Shown piece after piece: positions 42,985 to 51,323 of a stretch of DNA of 64,000 nt (position 1 is the stretch's first letter; each line of letters opens with the position of its first letter). The stretch is from positions 124,001 to 188,000 of the forward strand of contig JAIEFE010000019.1 of NCBI GenBank assembly GCA_029067085.1, given 5' to 3'. A program made the position numbers and the translations under genes. A model generated the notes under the pieces. That model saw only the letters and a program-made list of their open reading frames with translations, was not told where the DNA came from and ran no database searches. The DNA comes from Lachnospiraceae bacterium. GTDB taxonomy: Bacteria; Bacillota; Clostridia; Lachnospirales; Lachnospiraceae.

Positions 42985-43689
42985 ATGTCTTGCAAAAAAT
43001 ATACTTACGAAGACTTACTCGGGATCATCGCCACCCTGCGGGGTGAAAACGGCTGTCCCTGGGACAAAGTACAGACACACGAGAGCTTAAAACCCTGTAT
43101 GATGGAGGAGGCAGCGGAACTGCTCGCCTCCATTCGCATTTATGACAAGACGGGAAACCCCGAAAACATGATCGAGGAGCTGGGCGACGTTCTGCTTCAG
43201 GTGGTCATGCATGCCCAGATTGCTTCTGAGGAGGGCATTTTTAGCATGGAGGACGTGGTCAACGATGTCAGCTGTAAGATGGTGCGGCGGCATCCCCATG
43301 TTTTTGGAACGGGCGAGGCGGATACGCCCGACGAGGTTCTTGTCAACTGGGAGGAAATCAAAAAAGAGGAAAAGAAGGACAAAGACTGGATAGCCTCTCC
43401 CTTACGAGAGGTTCCGCAGGAGCTTCCGGCACTGACCAGAGCAGTCAAAGTTTTGAAAAAGATAGATAAACATTACGAGAAAGGAAACACCTACGAACAG
43501 GATACGGCGGCGATCAGCGAATTGGCGGCAGCTTTGCAGAGTTGTACGCCGGGAGAAGACGATGAGAAGCTTCAGACCCTTTTTTCCGATCTTCTTTTGC
43601 GCATCAGCGATGCGGCAAGAATAGCGGGATTGCCGCTGGAACAGCTTTTGCGAGATCGGATTGACGATTTAATTGATAAATATGAGTGA
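42985..43689 (+). CDS. mazG: Nucleoside triphosphate pyrophosphohydrolase MazG
   Basis: A 234-aa all-alpha NTP-PPase that cleans non-standard or stress nucleotides. The first MazG unit has GCPWDKVQTHESLKPCMMEEAAELL and the metal site EELGDVLLQVVMHAQIASEEG; the second half is degenerate. An in-frame ATG at 42934 has no ribosome site, whereas GGAGA precedes 42985. In B. subtilis mazG also lies directly upstream of yabO/yabP/divIC. Confidence 0.92.
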   Translation: MSCKKYTYEDLLGIIATLRGENGCPWDKVQTHESLKPCMMEEAAELLASIRIYDKTGNPENMIEELGDVLLQVVMHAQIASEEGIFSMEDVVNDVSCKMVRRHPHVFGTGEADTPDEVLVNWEEIKKEEKKDKDWIASPLREVPQELPALTRAVKVLKKIDKHYEKGNTYEQDTAAISELAAALQSCTPGEDDEKLQTLFSDLLLRISDAARIAGLPLEQLLRDRIDDLIDKYE

Positions 43690-43770
43690 AAATACGCGAA
43701 TATTCTGACAATTGAAGAAATATTCCTCAGATAGTTAATTTACATAATGACAGAAGGGGAAATAATCCCG

Positions 43771-43797
43771 AAAAATGCCGTAAAAATGGCATTTTTT
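43771..43797 (+). terminator. Terminator after mazG
   Basis: AAAAATGCC pairs with GGCATTTTT around an 8-nt loop and ends in a T-run. Confidence 0.8.
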
Positions 43798-43799
43798 GC

Positions 43800-43828
43800 T
43801 TGACAAGCCTGATAAAAAAAGCTATAAA
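43800..43828 (+). promoter_or_regulatory. Promoter of the HU gene
   Basis: TTGACA (43800-43805) and TATAAA (43823-43828) with a 17-bp spacer, 63 bp before the HU start. Confidence 0.8.
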
Positions 43829-43891
43829 TATATATAGGTTTCCGAGGGGAACCCAAAATCTGATAACTCATTTTAAGAGGAGGAGTTCAAA

Positions 43892-44167
43892 ATGAACAAG
43901 ACAGAGTTAGTTGCAGCAATGGCTGATCAGGCAGGCTTATCTAAGAAGGATGCAGAGAAGGCTTTAAAGGCATTCACGGATGTGGTTGCAGATGAGCTGA
44001 AGAAGGATGGCAAAGTGCAGTTAGTTGGCTTTGGTACCTTTGAGGTTTCCAAGAGAGCGGCAAGAGAGGGCAGAAATCCTCAGAGTGGCGCTGTTATGAA
44101 GATTGCAGCATCCAAGGCTCCTAAGTTTAAGGCTGGCAAGGCTTTAAAGGATATGCTTAACGCATAA
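43892..44167 (+). CDS. hup: HU-family DNA-binding protein
   Basis: A 91-aa histone-like protein, MNKTELVAAMADQAGLSKKDAEKALKAFTDVV, with the family DNA-binding arm GFGTFEVSKRAAREGRNPQSGAVMKI. It bends and compacts DNA as a dimer. It has its own promoter and terminator, and AAGAGGAGGAG makes an excellent ribosome site, as expected for an abundant protein. It lies between mazG and rqcP. Confidence 0.97.
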   Translation: MNKTELVAAMADQAGLSKKDAEKALKAFTDVVADELKKDGKVQLVGFGTFEVSKRAAREGRNPQSGAVMKIAASKAPKFKAGKALKDMLNA

Positions 44168-44189
44168 TTACATTTTCAGGAAGCTGATG

Positions 44190-44222
44190 AGGCCTGTGTG
44201 CATAGCATACAGGCCTTTTTTT
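44190..44222 (+). terminator. Terminator after the HU gene
   Basis: AGGCCTGTGTGC pairs with GCATACAGGCCT around a 3-nt loop, then a run of eight T. Confidence 0.95.
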
Positions 44223-44223
44223 C

Positions 44224-44292
44224 CGCGTATAAGCAGAAACAGAAAACGAAATAGGCGAAAAACGCGAAACATTTCGAGTCTGCTTATACGCG
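44224..44292 (+). repeat. 14-bp perfect inverted repeat in the rqcP leader
   Basis: CGCGTATAAGCAGA (44224-44237) is exactly complementary to TCTGCTTATACGCG (44279-44292), 41 nt apart. The right arm ends a few bases before the rqcP ribosome site. The loop is AAAC/CGAAA-rich. Confidence 0.75.
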
Positions 44293-44309
44293 CAGAGAAA
44301 GGAGAATAT

Positions 44310-44552
44310 ATGAGACTGGACAAATATTTGAAGGTATCGCGCCTGATCAAGCGCCGGACAGTGGCCAATGAGGCCTGTGACGCGGGCAGGGTCTTTATCA
44401 ATGACAGACCGGCCAAGGCCTCCGCGAATGTGAAGGCGGGAGATATTATCACGATACAGTTCGGAAATAAAGAGGTGAAAGTGGAAGTTCTCACAGTGCA
44501 GGAGACGGTGCGTAAGGAGGAAGCAAAGGAGCTGTTCCGCTATCTGACCTAG
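44310..44552 (+). CDS. rqcP: RqcP/YabO-type S4-domain RNA-binding protein
   Basis: An 80-aa S4 domain protein beginning MRLDKYLKVSRLIKRRTVANEACDAGRVFINDRPAK. RqcP works with RqcH in Ala-tail addition during rescue of stalled 50S-peptidyl-tRNA complexes. The ATG at 44310 follows AAAGGAG; an upstream in-frame start runs through the HU terminator and is not credible. It precedes yabP as in other spore formers. Confidence 0.92.
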   Translation: MRLDKYLKVSRLIKRRTVANEACDAGRVFINDRPAKASANVKAGDIITIQFGNKEVKVEVLTVQETVRKEEAKELFRYLT

Positions 44553-44628
44553 CGAAAAGGCATATTTTTGAATGATCAGACATACATTGAATCAGTACCG
44601 TAAACAGGGTGGGGACAGGAGGGCGTGT

Positions 44629-44919
44629 ATGGAAGATCTGAATGGCGGCACAAAAAGACTGCATAAGCTGATGCTTACGGGCAGAAAGACCTGTGCCTTG
44701 AGCGGGGTGAACGATGTGCTTTCCTTTGATGTGAACGAGATTCTGTTGGAGACGGAACAGGGAATGCTGATGATCAAAGGCGCTGAGCTGCACGTGAGCC
44801 GCCTTTCTCTGGACAAGGGCGAGGTGGACATTGACGGGCGCATCGACAGCTTTACCTACTCAGAGGGCGCGGGGTACGGAACGAAGGGCGAATCGCTGCT
44901 CTCGAGACTGTTTAAATGA
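44629..44919 (+). CDS. yabP: Sporulation protein YabP
   Basis: A 96-aa protein of the YabP/YqfC family, expressed in the mother cell and linked to spore cortex and SigG control. The core reads LMLTGRKTCALSGVNDVLSFDVNEILLETEQGMLMIKGAELHVSRLSLDKGEVDIDGRIDSF. GGAGG before ATG 44629 fixes the start. yabQ follows 20 bp later. Confidence 0.9.
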   Translation: MEDLNGGTKRLHKLMLTGRKTCALSGVNDVLSFDVNEILLETEQGMLMIKGAELHVSRLSLDKGEVDIDGRIDSFTYSEGAGYGTKGESLLSRLFK

Positions 44920-44939
44920 CGGGATGGAAGGGGTAGAAT

Positions 44940-45428
44940 ATGAGCCGGGAGATCGTGCAGGAGCTTACTTTTTTTGCGCATTCTGTCCTTATGGGGTTAG
45001 CCATCACCTTTGTCTATGACTGGATTCGCGTTCTGCGCAGGCTTTTTAAGCACGGGACGCTTTTGACTTCTCTGGAGGACTTATTCTTCTGGCTGGTCTG
45101 CGGGCTTGCCGTCTTTTATATGCTCTATCGGGAAAATAACGGGACGCTGCGATGGTTTGCCGTAATGGGTGCCACGATCGGTATGGTTTTTTACAAAATA
45201 ATGATTCGGAATATGTTTGTAAATATTATGTCAACATGCTTACACAAGATTATGTGGTTCCTGTTCCGTATTCTACAATTTGTGCTAAAACCCCTGAAAC
45301 GCTTATTTTGTGCGGGGGAAACACTTGTTCTGCATATGGCGAAAAGTTTGGAAAAATGTAAAAAATTTGTTAAAAAACGGTTGACGGTTTGCATAAAAAC
45401 CCTTAGAATGGTTTTATGTAAACGATAA
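44940..45428 (+). CDS. yabQ: Spore cortex biosynthesis protein YabQ
   Basis: A 162-aa membrane protein with about four hydrophobic segments, starting MSREIVQELTFFAHSVLMGLAITFVYDWIRVLRRLFKH, the YabQ signature, with the EDLFFWLVCGLAVFYMLYRENNG loop. YabQ is needed for spore cortex formation. A lysine-rich C-terminal tail is longer than in many homologues. It lies between yabP and divIC. Confidence 0.9.
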   Translation: MSREIVQELTFFAHSVLMGLAITFVYDWIRVLRRLFKHGTLLTSLEDLFFWLVCGLAVFYMLYRENNGTLRWFAVMGATIGMVFYKIMIRNMFVNIMSTCLHKIMWFLFRILQFVLKPLKRLFCAGETLVLHMAKSLEKCKKFVKKRLTVCIKTLRMVLCKR

Positions 45429-45456
45429 CAGCGCCAGAGAGGGGAACATTCGGGGC

Positions 45457-45762
45457 ATGGCAGGAAAAGCAGCATATCGGAAAAGGCGGCAGAACAGACT
45501 GGCCATGCTTTTAGTTACCACTGTGGTATTGATGATGATGCTCGTGGTTACCGTTAAGAGTGTGGAGCTGCGGGAAAAACGGGCAGTTTACCGAGAGCGG
45601 GAGGAAGCTTTGCTTCAGGAGATCGAGCTGGAGGAGAGCAGATCCGCCGAGATAGAAGAATATGGAAAGTACACGCAGACCAAGAAGTTCGTGGAGGAAG
45701 TCGCGAAGGAGAAGCTGGGTCTGGTGTATGAGGGAGAGATTATCTTCAAGGATGAAAAATAG
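45457..45762 (+). CDS. divIC: Septum formation initiator DivIC/FtsB-like
   Basis: A 101-aa bitopic protein: a basic N terminus, one membrane helix (about residues 14-34, LLVTTVVLMMMLVVTV), then a coiled coil (REEALLQEIELEESRSAEIEEYGKYTQTKKFVEEVAKEKLGLVYEGEIIF). This is the DivIC/FtsB layout of the divisome complex with FtsL and DivIB. Its stop abuts a strong terminator. Confidence 0.92.
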   Translation: MAGKAAYRKRRQNRLAMLLVTTVVLMMMLVVTVKSVELREKRAVYREREEALLQEIELEESRSAEIEEYGKYTQTKKFVEEVAKEKLGLVYEGEIIFKDEK

Positions 45763-45800
45763 ACAGATTTTGGAGGCGTCCGAGGTCTGTCTTTGATTTT
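45761..45800 (+). terminator. Terminator after divIC
   Basis: A 14-bp stem (AGACAGATTTTGGA with TCCGAGGTCTGTCT, three G-U pairs) with loop GGCG, followed by TTGATTTT. Confidence 0.75.
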
Positions 45801-45906
45801 GCGCATAAATGTAATTCTTCCTTCATATATATGTGTAAGGCGGATCGTGCGGGCGTTTCCGCTTTGTCATGGACAAGCAGTCAGGGTATGAAGGGAGCAT
45901 ATATTT

Positions 45907-47139
45907 ATGAAAAAACAGATGCAGCTTAAAGAGGATGACCGGGTAGAGATCATACCGGAGTATGGGAGGCAAAAGCTTTTAAGCTGTGCAGAGTCTTTTC
46001 GGGATCTGGCGGAGCTTTTCGAGGATGGACATGCCGACAAGACGCCAGTGGAGGACGAGCCTGCGGACAGGCAGGAATATCTCTGCAAAAGGCGGATGCA
46101 GGAAAATCAGGAGCTTATTGCGGAGCATTTGAAGGAAATGTCACATATTTTAGCGACAGTGGCGAGAGAGACCTGCCGGTGTTATCCCATGGGGGAACGG
46201 AAGTTCAGGCAGATGTCCCTCCTTTTTAAAGAATCTGGTATTCTGCTTCGTAATTATCTGGAGATGGAGCATGAGGACGGGCGGCGCGAGATCAGCCTTA
46301 CCCTGCGGCAGGCGGAAAAAAAGTGGCTGCGTTTTGGCGAGATGGAGCATATTTCTACCGAAGATGTGGCGGATTATCTGTCGGTGGCTATGAACCGCAG
46401 GCTGTGTATGGCAAAGAACACGCCCCCGTATCTGACGGAAGAGTATAATACATATTATTTTCTGGAGGAACCGCCCTATCATCTGCTCACGGGCTTTGCC
46501 AGAGCGGTGAAGGAGTCGGAAAAAGAATCGGGAGACAGCTATTCCTTCTGCGAGGCGGATACAGGAAGACTGCTGATGCTTCTCTCGGACGGTGTTGGTT
46601 CCGGTGAAGCGGCCCGTCGGGAATCCGAGCGGGTGATCGAGATGATGGAACGTTTTCTGGAGGCGGGATTCGGCAAGGAGACAGCGGTGCAGATGGTGAA
46701 CGGTGCGCTGGTGACGGCCGGACAGGAGCAGGTAATGTCTACGCTGGATATCTGCGATATCGACCTCTACACGGGGAATTGCGAATTTGTTAAGGTGGGT
46801 GCAGCCTGCACCTATATCAAACGCGGGCGGCTGGTGGACAGAATTTCTGCACAGAATCTCCCGCTGGGCGTTTTCGGGCAGATCAATCCGGAGATTCAGA
46901 CGAGGACGCTTATGAGCGGAGATTATGTGATCATGCTCTCAGACGGTGTGTTGGAGGCGCTTTCTGAGGGGATCGGGGAACAGATCCTTCCTGAGATTGT
47001 CGGCAGGCTGGAGTACCGGAATCCCGGGGAGATCGCCAATCAGATCCTCGCCTATGCGATCGGGCAGAGCAGGGGGCGGATCAGAGACGATATGACAGTG
47101 CTTGTGGCGGGGATCTGGGATCAGGAGGACGCTTTATAG
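45907..47139 (+). CDS. spoIIE: SpoIIE-like PP2C phosphatase lacking the membrane region
   Basis: A 410-aa soluble protein. In B. subtilis SpoIIE, an N-terminal ten-helix membrane region precedes the FtsZ-binding and phosphatase domains. Here the gene starts at the cytoplasmic linker (RQKLLSCAESFRDLAELFED) and continues into the PP2C domain with LLMLLSDGVGSGEAARRESERVIEMMERFLEAGF, LDICDIDLYTGNCEFVKVGAA and VIMLSDGVLEAL; metal-binding aspartates are present. It would dephosphorylate SpoIIAA to activate SigF, but without membrane tethering to the septum. There are 144 bp upstream with no membrane remnant. Position between divIC and tilS is conserved. Confidence 0.85.
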   Translation: MKKQMQLKEDDRVEIIPEYGRQKLLSCAESFRDLAELFEDGHADKTPVEDEPADRQEYLCKRRMQENQELIAEHLKEMSHILATVARETCRCYPMGERKFRQMSLLFKESGILLRNYLEMEHEDGRREISLTLRQAEKKWLRFGEMEHISTEDVADYLSVAMNRRLCMAKNTPPYLTEEYNTYYFLEEPPYHLLTGFARAVKESEKESGDSYSFCEADTGRLLMLLSDGVGSGEAARRESERVIEMMERFLEAGFGKETAVQMVNGALVTAGQEQVMSTLDICDIDLYTGNCEFVKVGAACTYIKRGRLVDRISAQNLPLGVFGQINPEIQTRTLMSGDYVIMLSDGVLEALSEGIGEQILPEIVGRLEYRNPGEIANQILAYAIGQSRGRIRDDMTVLVAGIWDQEDAL

Positions 47140-47160
47140 AACAGGGAAAGAAACGAATAG

Positions 47161-48672
47161 ATGAAAAATGAAATTTACGGTAAGGTGAAAAAGTACATAG
47201 ATGTGTGTGACATGATCGCAGCGGGAGATTTTGTGGCGGCCGGCATTTCGGGCGGCGCGGATTCCGTCTGTCTTTTGCATATCCTTTGGCGGTTGAGGGC
47301 GGAGAGACCCTTTCAGCTGGCAGCAGTGCACGTGAACCATGGTTTGCGGAAGGAGGCGGGGGAGGATGCCGCCTTTGTGAGGAAGCTCTGCATGGAGTGG
47401 GAGATCCCTTTTTTTCTGCGGGAGGTGGACGTATCGGGCTATGCTGTCCGTCATAAGGTATCTACAGAGGAGGCGGGAAGGCTGTTCCGCTATCAGGCCT
47501 TTGAGGAGACGCTTGCCGGGCTGGGATGTGCCGAGGCGGAGCCGCAGGCGGCTTCTGAGCATATGGCAATTCGCAGACGGCATAGGATTGCGGTGGCGCA
47601 CAATGCGCAGGACAGGGCGGAGACCATGCTCTTTCATCTGTTTCGCGGCAGCGGGCTGAGGGGCCTTTCCTCTATTCGCCCTGTCAGGGAGGCGGTGATC
47701 CGTCCCCTGCTGCAGCTTAGCCGGGCGGAGATCGAGGAATATCTGGCCACACAGGGACTGTCCTGGCGCGAGGACAGCACGAACGAGGGGGATGCTTACG
47801 CCCGCAATCGGATCCGTCACCATATTCTTCCCTGCGCTGAGCGGGAGATCTGCAGCGCGGCGGTGGCCCATATGGGAGATTTGGCGGATCTTCTGGCAGA
47901 GACGGAGGATTATCTGGCGCGGGAGACAGAGAAACTCTATGAGAGCTGCCTTGAGGAACCACAAGATGAGATGGCGGCATTTTCGGAAGCGGGAGAGGCT
48001 CATAGACAGGTGCTCCGTCTCGACAAATTGAAAGAATTGGATCCGGTAATGCAAAAGCGTGTGCTTTTGCACGCAATTGAGCGCGTTGTTCCCTATCGGA
48101 AAGATATTACCGCGCGGCACATAGAAGGCATGCTTGTGCTTTTGGAAAAGGACGGCTGCGGGAAACTTTCTCTGCCCTGTGAGATCAGGGTATGCAAGGA
48201 GTACAACGTTTTAACGTTGAGACATGCGGCCGAGATTCTTTCGCCCCAAACAGGCTCCTTTTCATTTGTCCTGTGGGAGAGAGAGGCGATTCCCGAGAAT
48301 TCTCTTTTCTACAAAAAAGAGCAAAATATTCCTGAAAATAGATATACGAAATGGTTTGATTATGATAAAATAACTACGTCTTTACTTCTGCGCCCCAGAA
48401 AAAAAGGGGATTATCTTACCATAGATGATGCGTTCCACACCCAGTCTCTGAAACGGTATCTGATCAATGAGAAGATACCGAAAGAAAAACGGGACAGCCT
48501 ATTCGTACTGGCGGATGAAAGCCATGTGCTCTGGGTTCCAGGATATCGTACGAGCAGCGGTTTTCGTGTAGAAGCGGATACGAAGCGCGTATTGGAAGTG
48601 CGCTTAGAAAATACAAAAGGAGAAAATGATGGCGGAGAGAATAGAGGTATTGTTGACGGAAGCGCAGGTTAA
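47161..48672 (+). CDS. tilS: tRNA(Ile)-lysidine synthetase
   Basis: A 503-aa N-type ATP pyrophosphatase that converts C34 of tRNA-Ile(CAU) to lysidine. The PP-loop SGGADSV is at residues 30-36, and HNAQDRAETMLFHLFRGSGLRGL and the substrate-binding NRIRHHILP motif follow. The C-terminal domain ends in TQSLKRYLINEKIPKEKRDSLFVLADESHVLWVPGYR. The last 44 bp overlap hpt. Confidence 0.95.
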   Translation: MKNEIYGKVKKYIDVCDMIAAGDFVAAGISGGADSVCLLHILWRLRAERPFQLAAVHVNHGLRKEAGEDAAFVRKLCMEWEIPFFLREVDVSGYAVRHKVSTEEAGRLFRYQAFEETLAGLGCAEAEPQAASEHMAIRRRHRIAVAHNAQDRAETMLFHLFRGSGLRGLSSIRPVREAVIRPLLQLSRAEIEEYLATQGLSWREDSTNEGDAYARNRIRHHILPCAEREICSAAVAHMGDLADLLAETEDYLARETEKLYESCLEEPQDEMAAFSEAGEAHRQVLRLDKLKELDPVMQKRVLLHAIERVVPYRKDITARHIEGMLVLLEKDGCGKLSLPCEIRVCKEYNVLTLRHAAEILSPQTGSFSFVLWEREAIPENSLFYKKEQNIPENRYTKWFDYDKITTSLLLRPRKKGDYLTIDDAFHTQSLKRYLINEKIPKEKRDSLFVLADESHVLWVPGYRTSSGFRVEADTKRVLEVRLENTKGENDGGENRGIVDGSAG

Positions 48673-49153
48673 TGCGCGGATTCAGGAGATTGGAGAGCAG
48701 ATTTCCAAAGATTATGCCGGGAAGCAGGTGCATCTGGTCTGTGTTTTGAAAGGGGGCAGCTTTTTTATGTGCGAGCTGGCCAAGCGGATCACCGTTCCTG
48801 TCTCCTTAGATTTTATGTCGGTATCCAGCTATGGCGGCGATACGAAGTCGAGCGGCGTAGTCAGGGTCGTGAAGGATGTGGATGAATCTCTGACGGGGAA
48901 AAATGTGCTGGTGGTGGAAGATATCGTGGATTCCGGACGGACGCTGAGCTATCTGCTTGACATGCTGCGGGAGAGAGGGCCGGTAGATGTGAAACTCTGC
49001 ACACTATTGGATAAGCCTGACCGGCGGGTAGTTGATGTGAAGGTTGACTATACAGGTTTTCAGATTCCTGATGAGTTTGTGGTGGGGTACGGTCTGGATT
49101 ATGATCAGAAATACCGAAATCTTCCTTATATAGGTATCGTAAAATTTGACTGA
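48629..49153 (+). CDS. hpt: Hypoxanthine phosphoribosyltransferase
   Basis: A 174-aa purine-salvage enzyme joining hypoxanthine or guanine to PRPP. The PRPP motif is VLVVEDIVDSGRTLSYLLDML (about residues 91-111), with the flexible loop near SVSSYGGDTKSSGVV and the C-terminal DEFVVGYGLDYDQKYRNLPYIG, all typical. Two ATGs are adjacent; the second (48629) is better spaced from AAAGGAG. It overlaps tilS and precedes ftsH, a conserved trio. Confidence 0.95.
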   Translation: MAERIEVLLTEAQVNARIQEIGEQISKDYAGKQVHLVCVLKGGSFFMCELAKRITVPVSLDFMSVSSYGGDTKSSGVVRVVKDVDESLTGKNVLVVEDIVDSGRTLSYLLDMLRERGPVDVKLCTLLDKPDRRVVDVKVDYTGFQIPDEFVVGYGLDYDQKYRNLPYIGIVKFD

Positions 49154-49191
49154 CTTGGAGAAAATTCGGGTAGAAGCAGAGGAAATATTAC

Positions 49192-51051
49192 ATGAACAAG
49201 AGTGGTAGAGGTTATTATCTGTATTTTGTGATCATCATCTGTCTGTTGCTGTTTACGGTCTGGGTCGGAACGCTTCGGGTTCCGGCGAGCGGTTATACAA
49301 GAGGACAGTTTGAGCGGCAGATCGAGAATAATGAAGTTGCTCTGGTAACGGTCTCCCCGGGAAAGGAGACGCCGACAGGTTCCCTGAAGGTAATCCTGAA
49401 AAGCGGTGAGGAGAAAACGCTTTATGTGACGGATGTGACGGAGATGGAAGCGTTCGTCAGGAGTCACGGCATAGACTGCACGGTGGAGAGTGTACCGGAG
49501 GAGAGCTGGTTTTTGAACAGTGTTCTTCCTATTTTGATCGTAGTAGTGGTCTGTGTCTTCTTCTTTGTAATGATGAACTCCCAGAATGCAGGCGGCGGTG
49601 GCGGCAAGATGATGAACTTTGGCAAGAGCCGCGCCCGACTTACTATGGGAGGCGAGAACAAGATCACGCTGAACGAGGTAGCCGGCTTAAAGGAGGAGAA
49701 GGAGGAACTGCAGGAGATCGTGGAGTTTCTGCGGGAGCCCGGGAAGTTTACCAAGGTGGGAGCGAGGATTCCCAAGGGTGTGCTTCTGGAAGGTGCGCCG
49801 GGTACCGGTAAGACACTCCTTGCCAAGGCGATCGCGGGTGAGGCAAATGTGCCCTTCTTTAGTATTTCCGGTTCCGATTTTGTGGAGATGTTCGTGGGCG
49901 TGGGCGCGTCCCGTGTACGCGATATGTTTGCGGAGGCGAAGAGACACGCGCCCTGTATTATTTTCATAGATGAGATCGATGCGGTGGCGAGACGCCGCGG
50001 CACCGGTATGGGCGGCGGCCATGACGAGAGAGAGCAGACCCTGAACCAGCTGTTGGTGGAGATGGACGGTTTTGGCGTCAACGAGGGGATCATTGTGATG
50101 GCGGCGACAAACCGTGTGGATATCCTGGATCCCGCGATTCTGCGTCCGGGGCGTTTTGACAGGAAGATCACGGTAGTGTCTCCCGATGTGCGGGGCAGGG
50201 AGGATATCCTGAAAGTACATGCCAAGAATAAGCCTCTGGGGGATGATGTTAATCTGGAACAGATTGCGCAGACCACGGCGGGCTTTACGGGAGCAGATCT
50301 CGAAAATCTTTTAAACGAAGCGGCCATCAATGCGGCTATGGACAAGCGCAGTTTTGTGCGGCAGGAGGATATTAAACGAGCCTTCATCAAGGTGGGGATC
50401 GGTGCAGAGAAGAAGAGCCGCATCATCTCGGAAAAGGAGAAGAAAATCACGGCTTACCATGAGGCGGGTCATGCCATTCTCTTCCATGTGCTGCCGGATG
50501 TAGGGCCTGTCTACACCGTATCCATCATTCCCACAGGACTGGGCGCGGCGGGTTATACGATGCCTCTTCCCGAGAAGGATGAAATGTTTTTGACAAAAGG
50601 AAAGATGCTGGAAGATATCATGGTCTCTTTAGGCGGACGCATTGCGGAGGAGATCATCTTTGACGACATTACCACGGGTGCATCCAGCGATATTAAGAAA
50701 GCGACCAAAGCTGCCCGCAGGATGGTGACCAGATACGGAATGTCCGACAATATCGGTGTGATCAATTACGACGATGACGACGACGAGGTGTTCATTGGTC
50801 GGGATCTGGCGCATGCGAAGACGCACAGCGAACTGGTTTCGGGTGAAATTGACAGAGAAGTGAAGAGTATCATCGACGAGTGTTATCAGAAAGCGAAAGA
50901 TATCATCATGGAGCATGAGGATGTACTTCACAAGTGCGCAAAGCTTCTTTTGGAGAAGGAAAAGATAGGCCGTGCGGAGTTCGAGGCGTTGTTTGACGTT
51001 TATTATCCTCAGCCTGAAGAACCCGGCGAGCGGGTGGGAGAGAAAGAATAG
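49192..51051 (+). CDS. ftsH: ATP-dependent zinc metalloprotease FtsH
   Basis: A 619-aa membrane AAA+ protease. Two N-terminal helices (about residues 8-25 and 110-130) flank an extracytoplasmic ~80-aa domain. The ATPase has GAPGTGKT (201-208), [11 protein letters not shown] and the second-region arginines in [20 protein letters not shown]. The zinc site H423-E-A-G-H427 is intact. It degrades misfolded membrane proteins and regulators such as those of sporulation. The acidic DDDDDE stretch lies in the M41 domain. Confidence 0.97.
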   Translation: MNKSGRGYYLYFVIIICLLLFTVWVGTLRVPASGYTRGQFERQIENNEVALVTVSPGKETPTGSLKVILKSGEEKTLYVTDVTEMEAFVRSHGIDCTVESVPEESWFLNSVLPILIVVVVCVFFFVMMNSQNAGGGGGKMMNFGKSRARLTMGGENKITLNEVAGLKEEKEELQEIVEFLREPGKFTKVGARIPKGVLLEGAPGTGKTLLAKAIAGEANVPFFSISGSDFVEMFVGVGASRVRDMFAEAKRHAPCIIFIDEIDAVARRRGTGMGGGHDEREQTLNQLLVEMDGFGVNEGIIVMAATNRVDILDPAILRPGRFDRKITVVSPDVRGREDILKVHAKNKPLGDDVNLEQIAQTTAGFTGADLENLLNEAAINAAMDKRSFVRQEDIKRAFIKVGIGAEKKSRIISEKEKKITAYHEAGHAILFHVLPDVGPVYTVSIIPTGLGAAGYTMPLPEKDEMFLTKGKMLEDIMVSLGGRIAEEIIFDDITTGASSDIKKATKAARRMVTRYGMSDNIGVINYDDDDDEVFIGRDLAHAKTHSELVSGEIDREVKSIIDECYQKAKDIIMEHEDVLHKCAKLLLEKEKIGRAEFEALFDVYYPQPEEPGERVGEKE

Positions 51052-51216
51052 CCATTAGTTTTGTAAGAAGTGCACAAAAACAAGGTGTTGAAATTGTAAT
51101 ATTTGTGAATCCTTGGTATTGTAGACACACAGGGGGTGTGCTAATATACTACTTGTAACCCCCCAATACATTATATAGTTTTTTGCTATACCCCATAAGA
51201 AAGAAATACCTTCTCT

Positions 51217-51254
51217 GAACAAGACAGTTGCAAAACTGTCTTGTTCGCTTTTTA
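51217..51254 (+). terminator. Terminator after ftsH
   Basis: A perfect 13-bp stem (GAACAAGACAGTT with AACTGTCTTGTTC), loop GCAA, then GCTTTTTATTT. It stands 165 bp after ftsH; the intervening sequence has a GGGGGT...ACCCCC repeat but no gene. Confidence 0.93.
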
Positions 51255-51255
51255 T

Positions 51256-51284
51256 TTGACTTGAATATATACAATATATAGGAT
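51256..51284 (+). promoter_or_regulatory. Promoter of the GH13 gene
   Basis: TTGACT (51256-51261) and TAGGAT (51279-51284) with a 17-bp spacer, 39 bp before the GH13 start. Confidence 0.6.
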
Positions 51285-51323
51285 AAAATATCTACATATA
51301 GATTTTTATAGGAAAGGCTGATC

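Noticed and set aside
49464-50450. 328-codon minus-strand frame over ftsH
   Set aside because: Serine/proline-rich antisense translation of the AAA domain; no start signals.
51052-51216. Possible riboswitch after ftsH, suggested by a GGGGGT/ACCCCC inverted repeat
   Set aside because: No recognisable conserved riboswitch core; it lies before a terminator that more simply ends the ftsH transcript, and the GH13 promoter is downstream of it.
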